From positions 1 to 33,629 of the forward strand of contig JABSOI010000066.1 of assembly GCA_013216015.1 (NCBI GenBank): a DNA stretch of 33,629 bases. The letters are read 5' to 3'. Source of the DNA: Alteromonadaceae bacterium. Its GTDB lineage: Bacteria > Pseudomonadota > Gammaproteobacteria > Enterobacterales > Alteromonadaceae. The position numbers and the translations under genes were made by a program. Shown piece by piece: positions 23,916 through 32,447 of the stretch (positions within the stretch are counted from its first letter, which is position 1; every line of letters starts with the position of its first letter). The notes under the pieces were generated by a model, which made no database searches, was not told where the DNA came from, and was given only the letters and a program-made list of their open reading frames with translations.

Positions 23916-26543
23916 ATGATAAATCAAGCTCGAAGATATGATGGACGGTCTACAGACCTATATTTAAAATGGTTGACTCACACCTATGGTGATGAGTGGG
24001 AAGAATGGCGCTTGCTTGCGGCCGAATGGTTGTCGGTACAAGATACAGGTATAAATACTAAACTCCTTGCTCTAACGCATTTCTTTGAGACTTATCTGAT
24101 TGGTTTTATTCCTTATTCCTCCAGTATCTGTGCGTTTTTCGAAGGGGTGTATGGGCAGTCACATCGTTGCTCCAGTGAAGAATATAAGAATGTGCTGCTT
24201 AAAAATACAGATAGGCGTGATAATGCAAGCCTTGCAAGATTAATTAATGCTGTCACTGATTTCCTTGATTGGGTGCTCCGTACCCATTTCAGCGAGCTGA
24301 ATAATAATGGTCATTTAATTTCAGTCTGGAATAACCCGTTTCAGAAGGTGAAATACAAAGGAAAACACAGCGAGACTGTTTATAATCCATTACCATACCG
24401 CTATATCCTGAACTTACGCCATATATTGTGTCCAAAACTACGGGGTCACTTCTCTGATTGGATATGGGCACAGAAGCAAACAGGACAAGGAACGAAACAC
24501 GGCGACTGGTTCAAGGTCGACCGTAGCATAATTGATAAGACCGATCCCGATTGCGTGTGGCGAGAGAAAGTAGTTAATAGCAGTAACAAGCAAGTTACTC
24601 TCTACCAAATTTGGTCTCCAGTCAAAGCAATGATGATTTATATCAAGCTTCACCTACCATTACGTAGCTATCAGGTTCGAATGTTAGACAGTGGAGAAGC
24701 CGATACCTGGCGTTATGATCATGGGCAATGGAAACTTAATGACAAGGCTGCTTTTGCCCTAGGCAATGAAAAACATCCCTTCTCCAAAGGAGTATTTCGA
24801 CGTCATGTTGATCATGTGTTTAGGAACGAGTCTACTGGCTTGTACATCAGTACCAATAAAACCGCTGACCAGAACAAAGATGAGCTGGATCGTGGGTATG
24901 AAATTCCCTGGCAAAATGAGGATGTGCTTTACTGGCTGGAAAAATTGCGCAACTGGCAGGAGAAATATAACCCTATAACTCAACCAACTGATTGTACAAC
25001 CCTGAAAAAAAAGCACACTGCACACCAAAAATCAAAAGCTTATCTGTCCGCAATGGGACACATCTGTTTTTTATTTCGTGACGCCTCAGCTAAGTCACCA
25101 GCAGATAAGATTAAGCCAATTGCAGAAGGTTCATACCAAAAACTTTGGTACAAACTCCTTGTTCAGTTGGAAGAAAAGCTGAAAGCCTCTGGCGTTACCC
25201 TTAGCAATGGTGAATTGTTGAAACTGGTACATGATTATGGAGAAAATTATACAGATCCCAAAGCCAAAACAGAATTTCCACTGCATAGCTTGCGAGTCTC
25301 GCTTATCACTTGCTACGCAATGGACGCAAATGTACCTATTCCAGTTATCTCTAAATTGCTTGCCGGACACTCTCGTTTACTGATGACAATCTATTACACT
25401 AAATTGACTCCTGCGGTTATGCAAGCCAAGATGGATGAGGCACACCAACAGCTTGAGCAAAAATCTGAAGAGAGTTTGCGTACCTTTCTAAAAGATGCGT
25501 CCATGCGCCAAATTCAGTGTAAAACAGTTTATCACGATGACAATGCGATAGAGGCTGTATTGGTTAATCGAAACCCGATTGGTTGGGAATACCGTCACCA
25601 TGGTCTGTGTCTGGTCGGAGGCAATACAGTGCGTTCAAATGAAAACGGTAGTATAAGCGGATGCTGGAACGGTGGAGAGATGATTAAGGACGGCAAGAAT
25701 GCTAAGCACCGAGTCTACAGTTCTGTTCCTCATGGGCCAGAGAATTGTATTCGATGTCGCTGGTTCATCAGCGACGCCCGTTACCTACCTGCACTCAACG
25801 CTCATCTTAATTTGATGAGCTACAAAGCCTCGGAAGTTGCGAATCTGGCCGTAGGAATTGAAAGGGAGATATCGGCACTGGAAGAAGAAAAATACATAGT
25901 TGAAATTAAGAGCAAACCCTTCACCAAGCACAGTGAGTTACAAGCTCTTCACCGTCGATATGAAAAGCAAATGGTTGAGGCAGATGAATACACTAAGGAC
26001 TGGATAGCTACTTTTAAACTTATTAAACGTATCATTGAAATCGAACAAGATCGTGCAGATGATGAGACTAACAACAAGTTAGTTGCAGTAGGTAGCCATG
26101 AAGATATCAACATCGGCTTTATGGAAACAAGTTCAGAATTGTTACAGCTTTCGCTGATCTGTGATGATGCAGAATTTTATCCCGACCTATTGGATGAAGT
26201 AATGAAGACCCCTGCAATCGAACGAAGAACTCAAAAATTATGCCACTTCATGATGCGTAAAGGCTATATGCCCCACCTGTTAATGATGGATAAAGAACAA
26301 CAACTTATCGCAGCAAATGCCATGATGCGCCAAATGGCAGAGATGACCGATCACAAAAACAAGCTAGAAGGTTACCGTAAGGTGACGAATTACCTTGAAA
26401 TGGGTAAGTTTTTGGAAGATGAGAGCTTGCTAGAACAAGGGATTAAGGCTATGAACGAGAAGAGTAAGCACCCCGTTTTAAAACTAAATGACGGGCTGTT
26501 GAGAAATGTTAATAATGATGGTGGTTTAGTTTATGCGGATTGA
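23916..26543 (+). CDS. gmtZ: Gamma-mobile-trio integrase GmtZ
   Basis: An 875-residue protein starting 3 bp after gmtY, so the genes are translationally linked. A tyrosine-recombinase core is visible in the middle: HSLRVSLITCYAM (His-x-x-Arg box, about residue 454), LLAGHSRLLMTIYYTK (His and Tyr nucleophile, about 483-494). It is followed by a Cys-rich region, GLCLVGGNT ... SGCWNGGE ... ENCIRCRWFISDARYLP (about residue 560-625), that looks like a zinc-binding module. The long helical C-terminus is rich in charged coiled-coil sequence. The N-terminal 350 residues probably bind DNA. It overlaps gmtX by 11 bp. It likely cooperates with GmtY in excision and integration of the island. Confidence 0.8.
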   Translation: MINQARRYDGRSTDLYLKWLTHTYGDEWEEWRLLAAEWLSVQDTGINTKLLALTHFFETYLIGFIPYSSSICAFFEGVYGQSHRCSSEEYKNVLLKNTDRRDNASLARLINAVTDFLDWVLRTHFSELNNNGHLISVWNNPFQKVKYKGKHSETVYNPLPYRYILNLRHILCPKLRGHFSDWIWAQKQTGQGTKHGDWFKVDRSIIDKTDPDCVWREKVVNSSNKQVTLYQIWSPVKAMMIYIKLHLPLRSYQVRMLDSGEADTWRYDHGQWKLNDKAAFALGNEKHPFSKGVFRRHVDHVFRNESTGLYISTNKTADQNKDELDRGYEIPWQNEDVLYWLEKLRNWQEKYNPITQPTDCTTLKKKHTAHQKSKAYLSAMGHICFLFRDASAKSPADKIKPIAEGSYQKLWYKLLVQLEEKLKASGVTLSNGELLKLVHDYGENYTDPKAKTEFPLHSLRVSLITCYAMDANVPIPVISKLLAGHSRLLMTIYYTKLTPAVMQAKMDEAHQQLEQKSEESLRTFLKDASMRQIQCKTVYHDDNAIEAVLVNRNPIGWEYRHHGLCLVGGNTVRSNENGSISGCWNGGEMIKDGKNAKHRVYSSVPHGPENCIRCRWFISDARYLPALNAHLNLMSYKASEVANLAVGIEREISALEEEKYIVEIKSKPFTKHSELQALHRRYEKQMVEADEYTKDWIATFKLIKRIIEIEQDRADDETNNKLVAVGSHEDINIGFMETSSELLQLSLICDDAEFYPDLLDEVMKTPAIERRTQKLCHFMMRKGYMPHLLMMDKEQQLIAANAMMRQMAEMTDHKNKLEGYRKVTNYLEMGKFLEDESLLEQGIKAMNEKSKHPVLKLNDGLLRNVNNDGGLVYAD

Positions 26544-27213
26544 ACCGGAATTGTTGCTAGAAGAGTTAAAAGCAGGTAAAAATCAGCGAGCGAAAACTTC
26601 GCTTGATAGGTTAAATACACTACTTAAGACCCACTTTGAAGCAAATGAGAAAGACTTTTGTATCGCCACTATAGGTCGATTATCAAAAGAACAAAATGGG
26701 ATCAGCACTATCAGTATTCGTAACAAATCTGGCATGCATTATCGGCGCTTGATTGAAGCCTGGGCTGTCAAAGCTGATACGAATATGAAAAAACCACATG
26801 CTCTGCACTCAAGGAAGCGGGAAGTACCTTCAGATAATCAACTGCTTGAGCGGCTGGATGATCCTGCTCTTAGAGTTATCTTTGGCCAAATCATTGCCGA
26901 ACGCAACCAGCTCCAGCGAGAAAACAGAGTATTGAAAAGCAACATCGAAGTAGTGGTAGATATACGACCTACATCCATGGTAAATGCACAGGCACAAACC
27001 CACAATTACTTTGAAGTTTTGCCAGCACTAGCGGGATTATTTCTCCCCTCAGAAATAGATGCGCTTAAAGCGGCTACCTCAGATGTTTTTATTGCTCGTC
27101 AAGGTTGGAAAGTGAAAGAAGATACGGGGGCAGTTCTCGACATAAACAACCGACCTTTATTTAAAGCAGGCTTCGTCACAGCTATTAAAAAAATTCTGAG
27201 ACAGGCACTGTAA
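26533..27213 (+). CDS. gmtX: Gamma-mobile-trio protein GmtX
   Basis: A 226-residue protein whose start overlaps the end of gmtZ by 11 bp, the third member of the operon. The N-terminal 80 residues are helical and look like a DNA-binding domain (ATIGRLSKEQNGISTISI then RNKSGMHYRRLIEAW). A coiled-coil follows (VIFGQIIAERNQLQRENRVL), then a C-terminal domain with IARQGWKVKEDTGAVLD. The helix-plus-coiled-coil plan recalls KfrA-like or transposon accessory proteins. Family members are required partners of GmtY and GmtZ, but their exact role is not known to me. No membrane segment. Confidence 0.78.
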   Translation: MRIEPELLLEELKAGKNQRAKTSLDRLNTLLKTHFEANEKDFCIATIGRLSKEQNGISTISIRNKSGMHYRRLIEAWAVKADTNMKKPHALHSRKREVPSDNQLLERLDDPALRVIFGQIIAERNQLQRENRVLKSNIEVVVDIRPTSMVNAQAQTHNYFEVLPALAGLFLPSEIDALKAATSDVFIARQGWKVKEDTGAVLDINNRPLFKAGFVTAIKKILRQAL

Positions 27214-27493
27214 GAATGACGGTTCTTTGTTTATAAGGCTATTAATTTCACTGAGCACTGCTGACTCAGGTCGTTAAATTGCCAGATAAATATCACGCTC
27301 TATATTTGAAACCGATTGTTGTCATATTTACACTTATATACTTTATTTATACATATATAATTTGAATTAAGCTATCTAAGGTCAATAAATTTAAGCCAAT
27401 CAACTTTATTGATATACTTTTAACTATATATAAGCCAAAAATGACCATTCTGAATTAATATATTTTTAACATTTAACTATATAAATACTAATT
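27214..27493. other. AT-rich gap after gmtX
   Basis: No gene is seen. The sequence is very AT-rich, with short direct repeats such as taagccaa (two copies, near 27392 and 27431) and several tatata runs. It leads into the inverted-repeat element. Confidence 0.5.
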
Positions 27494-28149
27494 GGGGTTA
27501 GTTCCACAGAGCACAGGTTGCACTCATGTTGTTCTACAAGCCTTTACAGTAAAGGGATAGAGGTAGTTAGTAAATAAGACGTCAATGGAAAGTTTTTTTG
27601 TAATCAACTGATATATATTTGTTATTTTGCTCTTAAGCTATATTACATCAGGGCTGTAGGTGTTCATAGTGAAAAATGGGCACTCTGTAATTAACACCAT
27701 TGAGTGATAATGCACGATAAACCATCGAACCAGACTTATTGTCAGACTTAGAATAATATGGGTTTTTCGTGAACCTTTACAGCGTTCGTGATAGCAAATA
27801 TTGTTTATAATTAAATATCACGAAAAACACCTGTTTTTCGTTACAACGGGTGTAAACCTACAGCTTTTGATATTCAGTTAATCATCCGTAAAACAGGGCT
27901 TTTACCTGATATGTTAACTCAGATTAGTCACTTTTTGGGGCCCCCCTATCGAACGAACACTGTTCGTCTATGTTTTAGTGTACATTGCAGAAAAACTGAA
28001 CTTACAAATATATATAAAACACTTATATATCAGTTGACTACAAAAATAATTTTTATCAAAATGTTTTTTTACTAACTACCTCTACCCCTTTATTGTAAAG
28101 GCTTGTAGAGCATCATGAATACAAACCAGTGCTATGTGGAACTAACCCC
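27494..28149. mobile_element. 656-bp non-coding element with long imperfect inverted repeats
   Basis: The left arm, 27494 to about 27575, begins ggggttagttccaca, includes ctacaagcctttaca and gaggtagttagta, and matches inverted at 28069-28149. After a less similar stretch the pairing resumes (gtaatcaactgatatata at 27600-27617 with tatatatcagttgactac at 28024-28041), so the arms reach about 125 bp. The interior has no ORF of useful length but several hairpins. gtttttcgtga (27762-27772) pairs with tcacgaaaaac (27818-27828). acgaaca-c-tgttcgt (27953-27967) is a palindrome. acacct/gggtgt pair around 27828-27852, and a gggg-ccccc tract lies near 27938. This could be a MITE, a structured RNA gene or an end of the GMT island. 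Confidence 0.65.
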
Positions 28150-28182
28150 TGTTATTAATAACTATTTGTTATCAATAAGCAC

Positions 28183-28210
28183 TTGACAATGCTGTTTTTT
28201 AACCTATAAC
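28183..28210 (+). promoter_or_regulatory. Sigma70-type promoter
   Basis: TTGACA (28183-28188), a 16-base spacer, then TATAAC (28205-28210). It faces the 77-residue membrane protein gene. Between the two is a tiny possible leader ORF: ATG at 28274 after aaagga, with its stop at 28319-28321. Confidence 0.6.
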
Positions 28211-28356
28211 TAATTTATGCACGTCAACGCTGTAGTCAATAGCGGATACTAGTGCGGATTAAAGGAAATGAAAATGTTATTTATTAATAATAGCGATGAA
28301 ATGAACGACTGTTTATTTTAATTCACGGAAATAAATAATTAAGGGAGAAAGGGAGT

Positions 28357-28590
28357 GTGATCAATCTTTTTTGGAAGCTTTTCCTTCTGTTTGTTGGTGT
28401 TTCTGGAATTCAATTTTTCTTTGATGTTTTCCAACGTCTTGCATTTCTAGGTTTAAATAATTCTCAAATTTTTATAAATAATTTACTACAGATAGTATTT
28501 TTTATTTCTGTCGGGATTATTTATTTTAATGCTATAAAAAATATTAAAAAACCTCTTGATATTATGTCTTTAGATATATCTAGAGTTTAA
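28357..28590 (+). CDS. Small two-helix membrane protein, unknown function
   Basis: A 77-residue protein with a GTG start at 28357 and a purine-rich Shine-Dalgarno (aagggaga at 28341-28348). It has a hydrophobic N-terminal helix (FWKLFLLFVGVSGIQFFF, about residues 5-22) and a second helix (NNLLQIVFFISVGIIYF, about 41-57), with a short basic tail after it (NAIKNIKKPLD). It is very rich in Phe and Ile and lies alone behind a strong promoter, next to the inverted-repeat element. It may be cargo of the GMT island, for example a membrane toxin or exclusion protein, but nothing in the sequence shows this. Confidence 0.55.
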   Translation: MINLFWKLFLLFVGVSGIQFFFDVFQRLAFLGLNNSQIFINNLLQIVFFISVGIIYFNAIKNIKKPLDIMSLDISRV

Positions 28591-28970
28591 AATAAAGATG
28601 ATAGTATAAATATGTTCGAACAAGTAGAAATGGAATTAATGCATGAAAAAAATAAAAAAAGGAAGAGGACAAGCACTGACTTTAGTATATCAGAATACTA
28701 TTACGTCACCTTGGGGTAATACTAGTCATTGTGCCAATTCCAAAAGCGTAAACACAGCACCAAACCATAATCCTTTGTAATAGTTGGTAAAAGTATCATA
28801 GGTGTGATTCTTACCTCTAAACTTAGGATTGATAGAACACACATCCCAAATTTACAAGTTTTACAAGTTTTACAAGTTTTACAAGTTTTACAAATAATAA
28901 CATGTGGTTATGACGATAAATGGACTTCAACCACAATAAAACATTTCAAACAACTAAAAAGGACAATTAA
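28591..28970. other. Gap with a possible 35-codon ORF and 9-bp repeats
   Basis: A short frame at 28612-28719 (MFEQVEMELMHEKNKKRKRT, then DFSISEYYYV) has ordinary codons but no ribosome binding site. It may be a remnant. Nothing else coding is seen. The 9-bp repeat array is listed separately. Confidence 0.4.
28854..28895. repeat. 9-bp tandem repeat acaagtttt
   Basis: Four perfect copies (28854, 28863, 28872, 28881) and a partial fifth lie about 75 bases before the PEP-CTERM gene, within its likely promoter region. Slippage here could vary promoter spacing. Confidence 0.92.
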
Positions 28971-29663
28971 ATGAAACATAAATTTTTAAACAATCTTTTA
29001 GCATGTCTGATTTTGCCTATAACATTATTTACCAACGCTTCTATAGCTGAAATTATTTTTGAGGAAGACTTTAACGATTTTAGTGGAGGGACATCCCACA
29101 ATGGCGCTCAATTTCAATCTGGTTTAGATCTTAATGTTGGACTTACCTTTCAAGGATGGGGTAATGACGGAAGATCGCACGGGGTCATTCTTGATAATAC
29201 AAATGGTGCTAACATGGCCGCAATGATATGGGTAAACCATGCTCTGACTTTAAATTCAGGTATTTCGGACTCCAATATTGCAGGTACAAGTTACGATCTA
29301 AGTTTTCAAATGAGTGCCGCAGTATATGCAATTGGCACTCAGACTACGACTGCAGATGATGGAATGTATTTTGACATTTTACGTACAGACGGTTCAATGT
29401 TGGCATCACAGTTATTTAAACCGGGTGCTTGGACTGGTAACATGTCGTTTCAAAATGCCAGTTTAAATTACATTGGTGATGGTAGTGGGGATGTTCGTAT
29501 AAGAGTTAGAAGCTCTTTGCAAGATGGGCATTTTTCTGGTGCCGTTGACAATTTAACATTACATCAAGATGGCACTACAGACGTACCAGAACCCTCTACT
29601 CTTGCTATTTTTACATTAGGTATAATGGGTTTAACATCACGTCGATTTAAGAAACAAGCTTAA
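28971..29663 (+). CDS. PEP-CTERM sorting-signal protein
   Basis: A 230-residue protein. Residues 1-26 are a Sec signal peptide (MKHKFLNNLLACLILPITLF, cleaved after NASIA). The ectodomain is Gly/Ser/Asn-rich with a beta-sandwich character and starts IIFEEDFNDFSGG, a pattern common in PEP-CTERM proteins. The C-terminal 26 residues are a textbook PEP-CTERM signal: VPEPSTLAIFTLGIMGLTSR, a hydrophobic stretch, then the basic tail RRFKKQA. Such proteins are cut and anchored or released by an exosortase, usually linked to exopolysaccharide. No exosortase is in this window. A clear terminator follows (29691-29720) and a 9-bp repeat array precedes it, so it is a single-gene unit. The start has aaagga at 28957-28962. 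Confidence 0.9.
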   Translation: MKHKFLNNLLACLILPITLFTNASIAEIIFEEDFNDFSGGTSHNGAQFQSGLDLNVGLTFQGWGNDGRSHGVILDNTNGANMAAMIWVNHALTLNSGISDSNIAGTSYDLSFQMSAAVYAIGTQTTTADDGMYFDILRTDGSMLASQLFKPGAWTGNMSFQNASLNYIGDGSGDVRIRVRSSLQDGHFSGAVDNLTLHQDGTTDVPEPSTLAIFTLGIMGLTSRRFKKQA

Positions 29664-29690
29664 TTTAATTTCTTAATATTTAGTTATAGA

Positions 29691-29720
29691 AAACACCAGT
29701 CGTTTAGCCTGGTGTTTTTT
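29691..29720 (+). terminator. Rho-independent terminator of the PEP-CTERM gene
   Basis: The stem aaacaccag (29691-29699) / ctggtgttt (29709-29717) has a 9-base loop and is followed by a T-run (ttttttctttg). It lies 28 bases after the stop codon. Confidence 0.9.
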
Positions 29721-30139
29721 CTTTGTTAGGTCTGCTTTCTCTTCCAAAGCGACTGAAATAATGCCTAAACCGATTCAAAACTAACTTCCATTTTGTTGTA
29801 AAATCGACACACGTTATAATTGACTTTCTCTCTAAAACGAGATAAAAATAACGATAGAAAAAACAAGTAATGTCTCAATTATTCTTATGTAGGGGTTAAT
29901 TAACTAACGCCCCGATCTGTCACTAACCTATGCTACATCCTTTGGTGCCATTGACTTACAGCGCAAATATCTATTTTGAAATCAACAAATTATAATTCAC
30001 TAACTGATTGAATATTAAATAGATTTATGTGCTTTGAAAATTCATAGAATCAAAACAGCTTAAAGTAAGCGATATTATTAATGATAATCAATTGAAATTA
30101 TTATTTTTTTCTCAATAAAAGCTGAGGAATTTTATAATA
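29721..30139. other. Gene-free AT-rich gap
   Basis: I see no gene, hairpin of note or repeat here. It separates the PEP-CTERM unit from the 3' end of the split recombinase gene. Confidence 0.6.
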
Positions 30140-31033
30140 TTAACTTTCCATCGATAAATAACGATAAAAAGTAGCACGGGAAATTGAAAGCGAATCACAA
30201 ATGGATTCAATTGAAAGAGAATTATTCAAGTGCATCTGCTTTGCCATTTGAACTTTTGGATTGTTGATACCCGTTTTAGGGCGACCACCATTTCGACCTC
30301 TTGCTCTTGCCGCTGCTAACCCAGCGTTTGTTCGTTCCTGAATTAACCGTCTATCAAACTGAGAAAGTGCACTGAAAATATTAAACATCAATTCACCCGA
30401 AGCAGTAGTTGTATCTATTGCCCCGTCTTGGATAGATTTGAAACCAATTTTCTTTTCAATCAGGGATTCAATCAAATTTATAAGATGAGACATGGAACGG
30501 CCTAGTCGGTCGAGGCGCCAAACAATCAATATATCAGTTGGAGATAAAGTTTCTAGACATTTATCTAACCCAGGACGAGATGATTTTGCCCCAGAAGTTT
30601 GATCAGTAAATATCAAAGACCGATCACAGCCTGCTTCTAGTAATGCATCTATTTCGGGTCTGTACGTAATACGGGTAATTTGTTCACATACGTCTAAAAG
30701 ACAATTTTAAGGTATTGTTTAAAGAGTAAAATATATACTCTTATCAATGGTAATCAGATTATTTGTGAATAATGTTTATTTGAACTCAGGATGCTATCAA
30801 ATGAATATAAATATTGTGATATATTACTATCACAAATCAATTTATTATGTATCTGATAGTATAATCGTTTGATTTTATTAAGTATCGAATGAGTCTACTC
30901 TAAAGATAGCTCAAAAGTTATTTGTTATGCTATTTTTATTTTCAAACAGCAAGATCCCTAAATAAGTGCTAATAAATACTGAAATGATACAAATTACACG
31001 TATTACGTACTGACGCGTATAGCCCGAGAGCAT
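30140..31033 (-). pseudogene. Serine recombinase (Tn3-type resolvase) gene split by a small element
   Basis: The 3' part (30140 to about 30650) encodes RPEIDALLEAGCDRSLIF, TDQTSGAKSSRPGLDKCL, the WRLDRLGRSMSHL helix, SALSQFDRRLIQERTNAGL and a C-terminal HTH (SIESICDSLSISRATFYRYL). The expected start of about 12-18 residues with the nucleophilic Ser is missing there. On the far side of the inserted DNA, the complement of 31011-31033 reads atgctctcgggctatacgcg, which encodes MLSGYTR, close to the MLIGYARVST start of these enzymes. The gene was therefore cut between the catalytic-Ser segment and the RPEID segment by the element at 30658-31014. A TTG at 30616 could start a truncated product, but that would lack the Ser. 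Confidence 0.8.
30658..31014. mobile_element. 357-bp inverted-repeat element inserted in the recombinase gene
   Basis: The ends are gtctgtacgtaatacgggta at 30658-30677, extending to 30683, and its complement at 30989-31014 (26 bp, two mismatches). The interior is AT-rich and without ORFs. An inner dyad, gtgatatattactatcac, lies near 30820-30835. No obvious target duplication is seen. Confidence 0.7.
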
Positions 31034-31122
31034 AAAAATGTGGGGGGCAATCCATTAAATACTTTGTTTCCGCAAAATAGTCATAGATAATAAAATACAT
31101 CAACCCGAATGAGTATTTTTGC

Positions 31123-31695
31123 ATGAAAATCTATTCAATAAAAGTCGCCTTGCATGGAGTCAGCCCCATGATCACGCGTCGACTTCGGGTTGCTGGCAAT
31201 ACATCGTTAGCAAGTTTATACTACATACTCCAGTTTTCCCAAGGTTGGACTGATGAGCATCTTCACCAGTTTCACATTTATGGTAAAGACTATGGCATTG
31301 CTTATGATGGAGGATTGAATTATTCACATAACTCCTTTAAAACCTTCATTGATGACTTTGATTTTGACGTAGGTGATCGTTTCACTTACGAATATAATTT
31401 TTATGAGCACTGGTTGTACGATATACGGATCGAATCCATTGATGAACCATCACAAAAAAATAAAACTCCCTTTTGTCTCAGTGGAAATGGAATGCCTGGT
31501 GCAACCAAATATGATGTTCATGAAAAATCGATAGAACTGTTAAAAATTATTGTTAATAAACGTGAAAGATTGACAGCAGATGATATTCGCTCCCCTGTTG
31601 AAGCCTTGAATGCGGTACGTTTTAACCGTCGAAATCTTAATCGATCACTTGAAAATTTAGATCTGAACGCCCCCTCCATGGAAACAGATTATTGA
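31123..31695 (+). CDS. pRiA4b ORF-3 family protein
   Basis: A 190-residue protein that matches the plasmid pRiA4b ORF-3 family (PF07929). The N-terminal strand is MKIYSIKVALHGVSPMITRR and the LASLYYILQFSQGWTDEHLHQF block follows, with YDGGLNYS. Then come VGDRFTYEYNFYEHWLYDIRIE and the C-terminal CLSGNGMPGATKYDVHEK. Its function is not established; it is often found beside transposable elements. No strong Shine-Dalgarno is seen before the ATG. It is followed by a serine recombinase and an ISKra4-like transposase in the same direction, so the three may form one mobile unit. Confidence 0.85.
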   Translation: MKIYSIKVALHGVSPMITRRLRVAGNTSLASLYYILQFSQGWTDEHLHQFHIYGKDYGIAYDGGLNYSHNSFKTFIDDFDFDVGDRFTYEYNFYEHWLYDIRIESIDEPSQKNKTPFCLSGNGMPGATKYDVHEKSIELLKIIVNKRERLTADDIRSPVEALNAVRFNRRNLNRSLENLDLNAPSMETDY

Positions 31696-31848
31696 TATTC
31701 ACTAAACGCGTTTTTTCAGTCTTTCTATAAACGTATACTTTTCCAATGTTTGTAATTTCAACCTCTTTTCTGTCTATAAAACATCGATAAACCAACCTTT
31801 ATGGAGTATTCTATAAAGGCTTATATTTTTATAGATTTTGAGAAAGGA

Positions 31849-32424
31849 ATGATATACGCCTACATTCGGGTAAGCACCGTAGATCAGAATATAGCCAGAC
31901 AACAACAGGCTCTGGCAGATAGTTGGCCAAACATTGATAAAATATTCACAGATAAGGCGAGTGGAAAAGATACCAATCGACCGCAACTTCAAGCAATGTT
32001 AATGATTTTAAACTCAGGCGATACCGTCATTATTCACTCGATCGACAGACTATGCCGAAATATAATGGATATGTGTACAATTACAACCAATCTACAGAGC
32101 AGGGGTGTATCTCTGGTCTTTTTGAAAGAGAATTTGACATTTAGTACCAGTGAAAATAATGCTTTGCAGGAATTACAACTTCATATGATGTCTGCCTTTA
32201 GCCAGTTTGAAAGGGCATTGATCAAAGAGCGTCAAGCGGAAGGTATAGCCGCGAAAAAAGCAAGAGGAGAAAAAACAGGCCGACCAGCTGCGGATGTAAA
32301 TAAAGTCTCAAAGGTTGATGGGCTTACCGAAAAAGGTATTAAGTTAAAATTAGCTTGTGAAAATGTAGGCCTTGGGGTTTCAACTTATTATAAACTACGT
32401 AAACAGCTCGCTATGAATAGTTAG
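31849..32424 (+). CDS. Serine recombinase (resolvase/invertase family)
   Basis: A 191-residue protein from the ATG at 31849 (MIYAYIRVSTVDQNIARQ). An in-frame ATG at 31801 would add 16 residues before the conserved start and is less likely. The catalytic Ser is in YIRVSTVDQ, and the conserved Arg residues are in IHSIDRLCRNIMDM and FERALIKERQAEGI. The C-terminal HTH is TEKGIKLKLACENVGLGV then STYYKLRKQL. The length is normal for small resolvases. The nearest ribosome binding site, aagg, is unusually close to the ATG. The stop is 23 bp before the next gene, an ISKra4-like transposase with a good Shine-Dalgarno, suggesting a two-gene operon. Confidence 0.88.
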   Translation: MIYAYIRVSTVDQNIARQQQALADSWPNIDKIFTDKASGKDTNRPQLQAMLMILNSGDTVIIHSIDRLCRNIMDMCTITTNLQSRGVSLVFLKENLTFSTSENNALQELQLHMMSAFSQFERALIKERQAEGIAAKKARGEKTGRPAADVNKVSKVDGLTEKGIKLKLACENVGLGVSTYYKLRKQLAMNS

Positions 32425-32447
32425 TTAACATACATAGGGGAAGCGGC

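Noticed and set aside
27953-27967. LexA-type operator (cgaacactgttcg)
   Set aside because: It resembles the Gram-positive SOS box with the wrong spacing and is not the gammaproteobacterial LexA motif. No gene start follows closely.
27494-28149. Retron-type or CRISPR-type RNA
   Set aside because: No reverse transcriptase, Cas gene or spaced direct repeats are present nearby.
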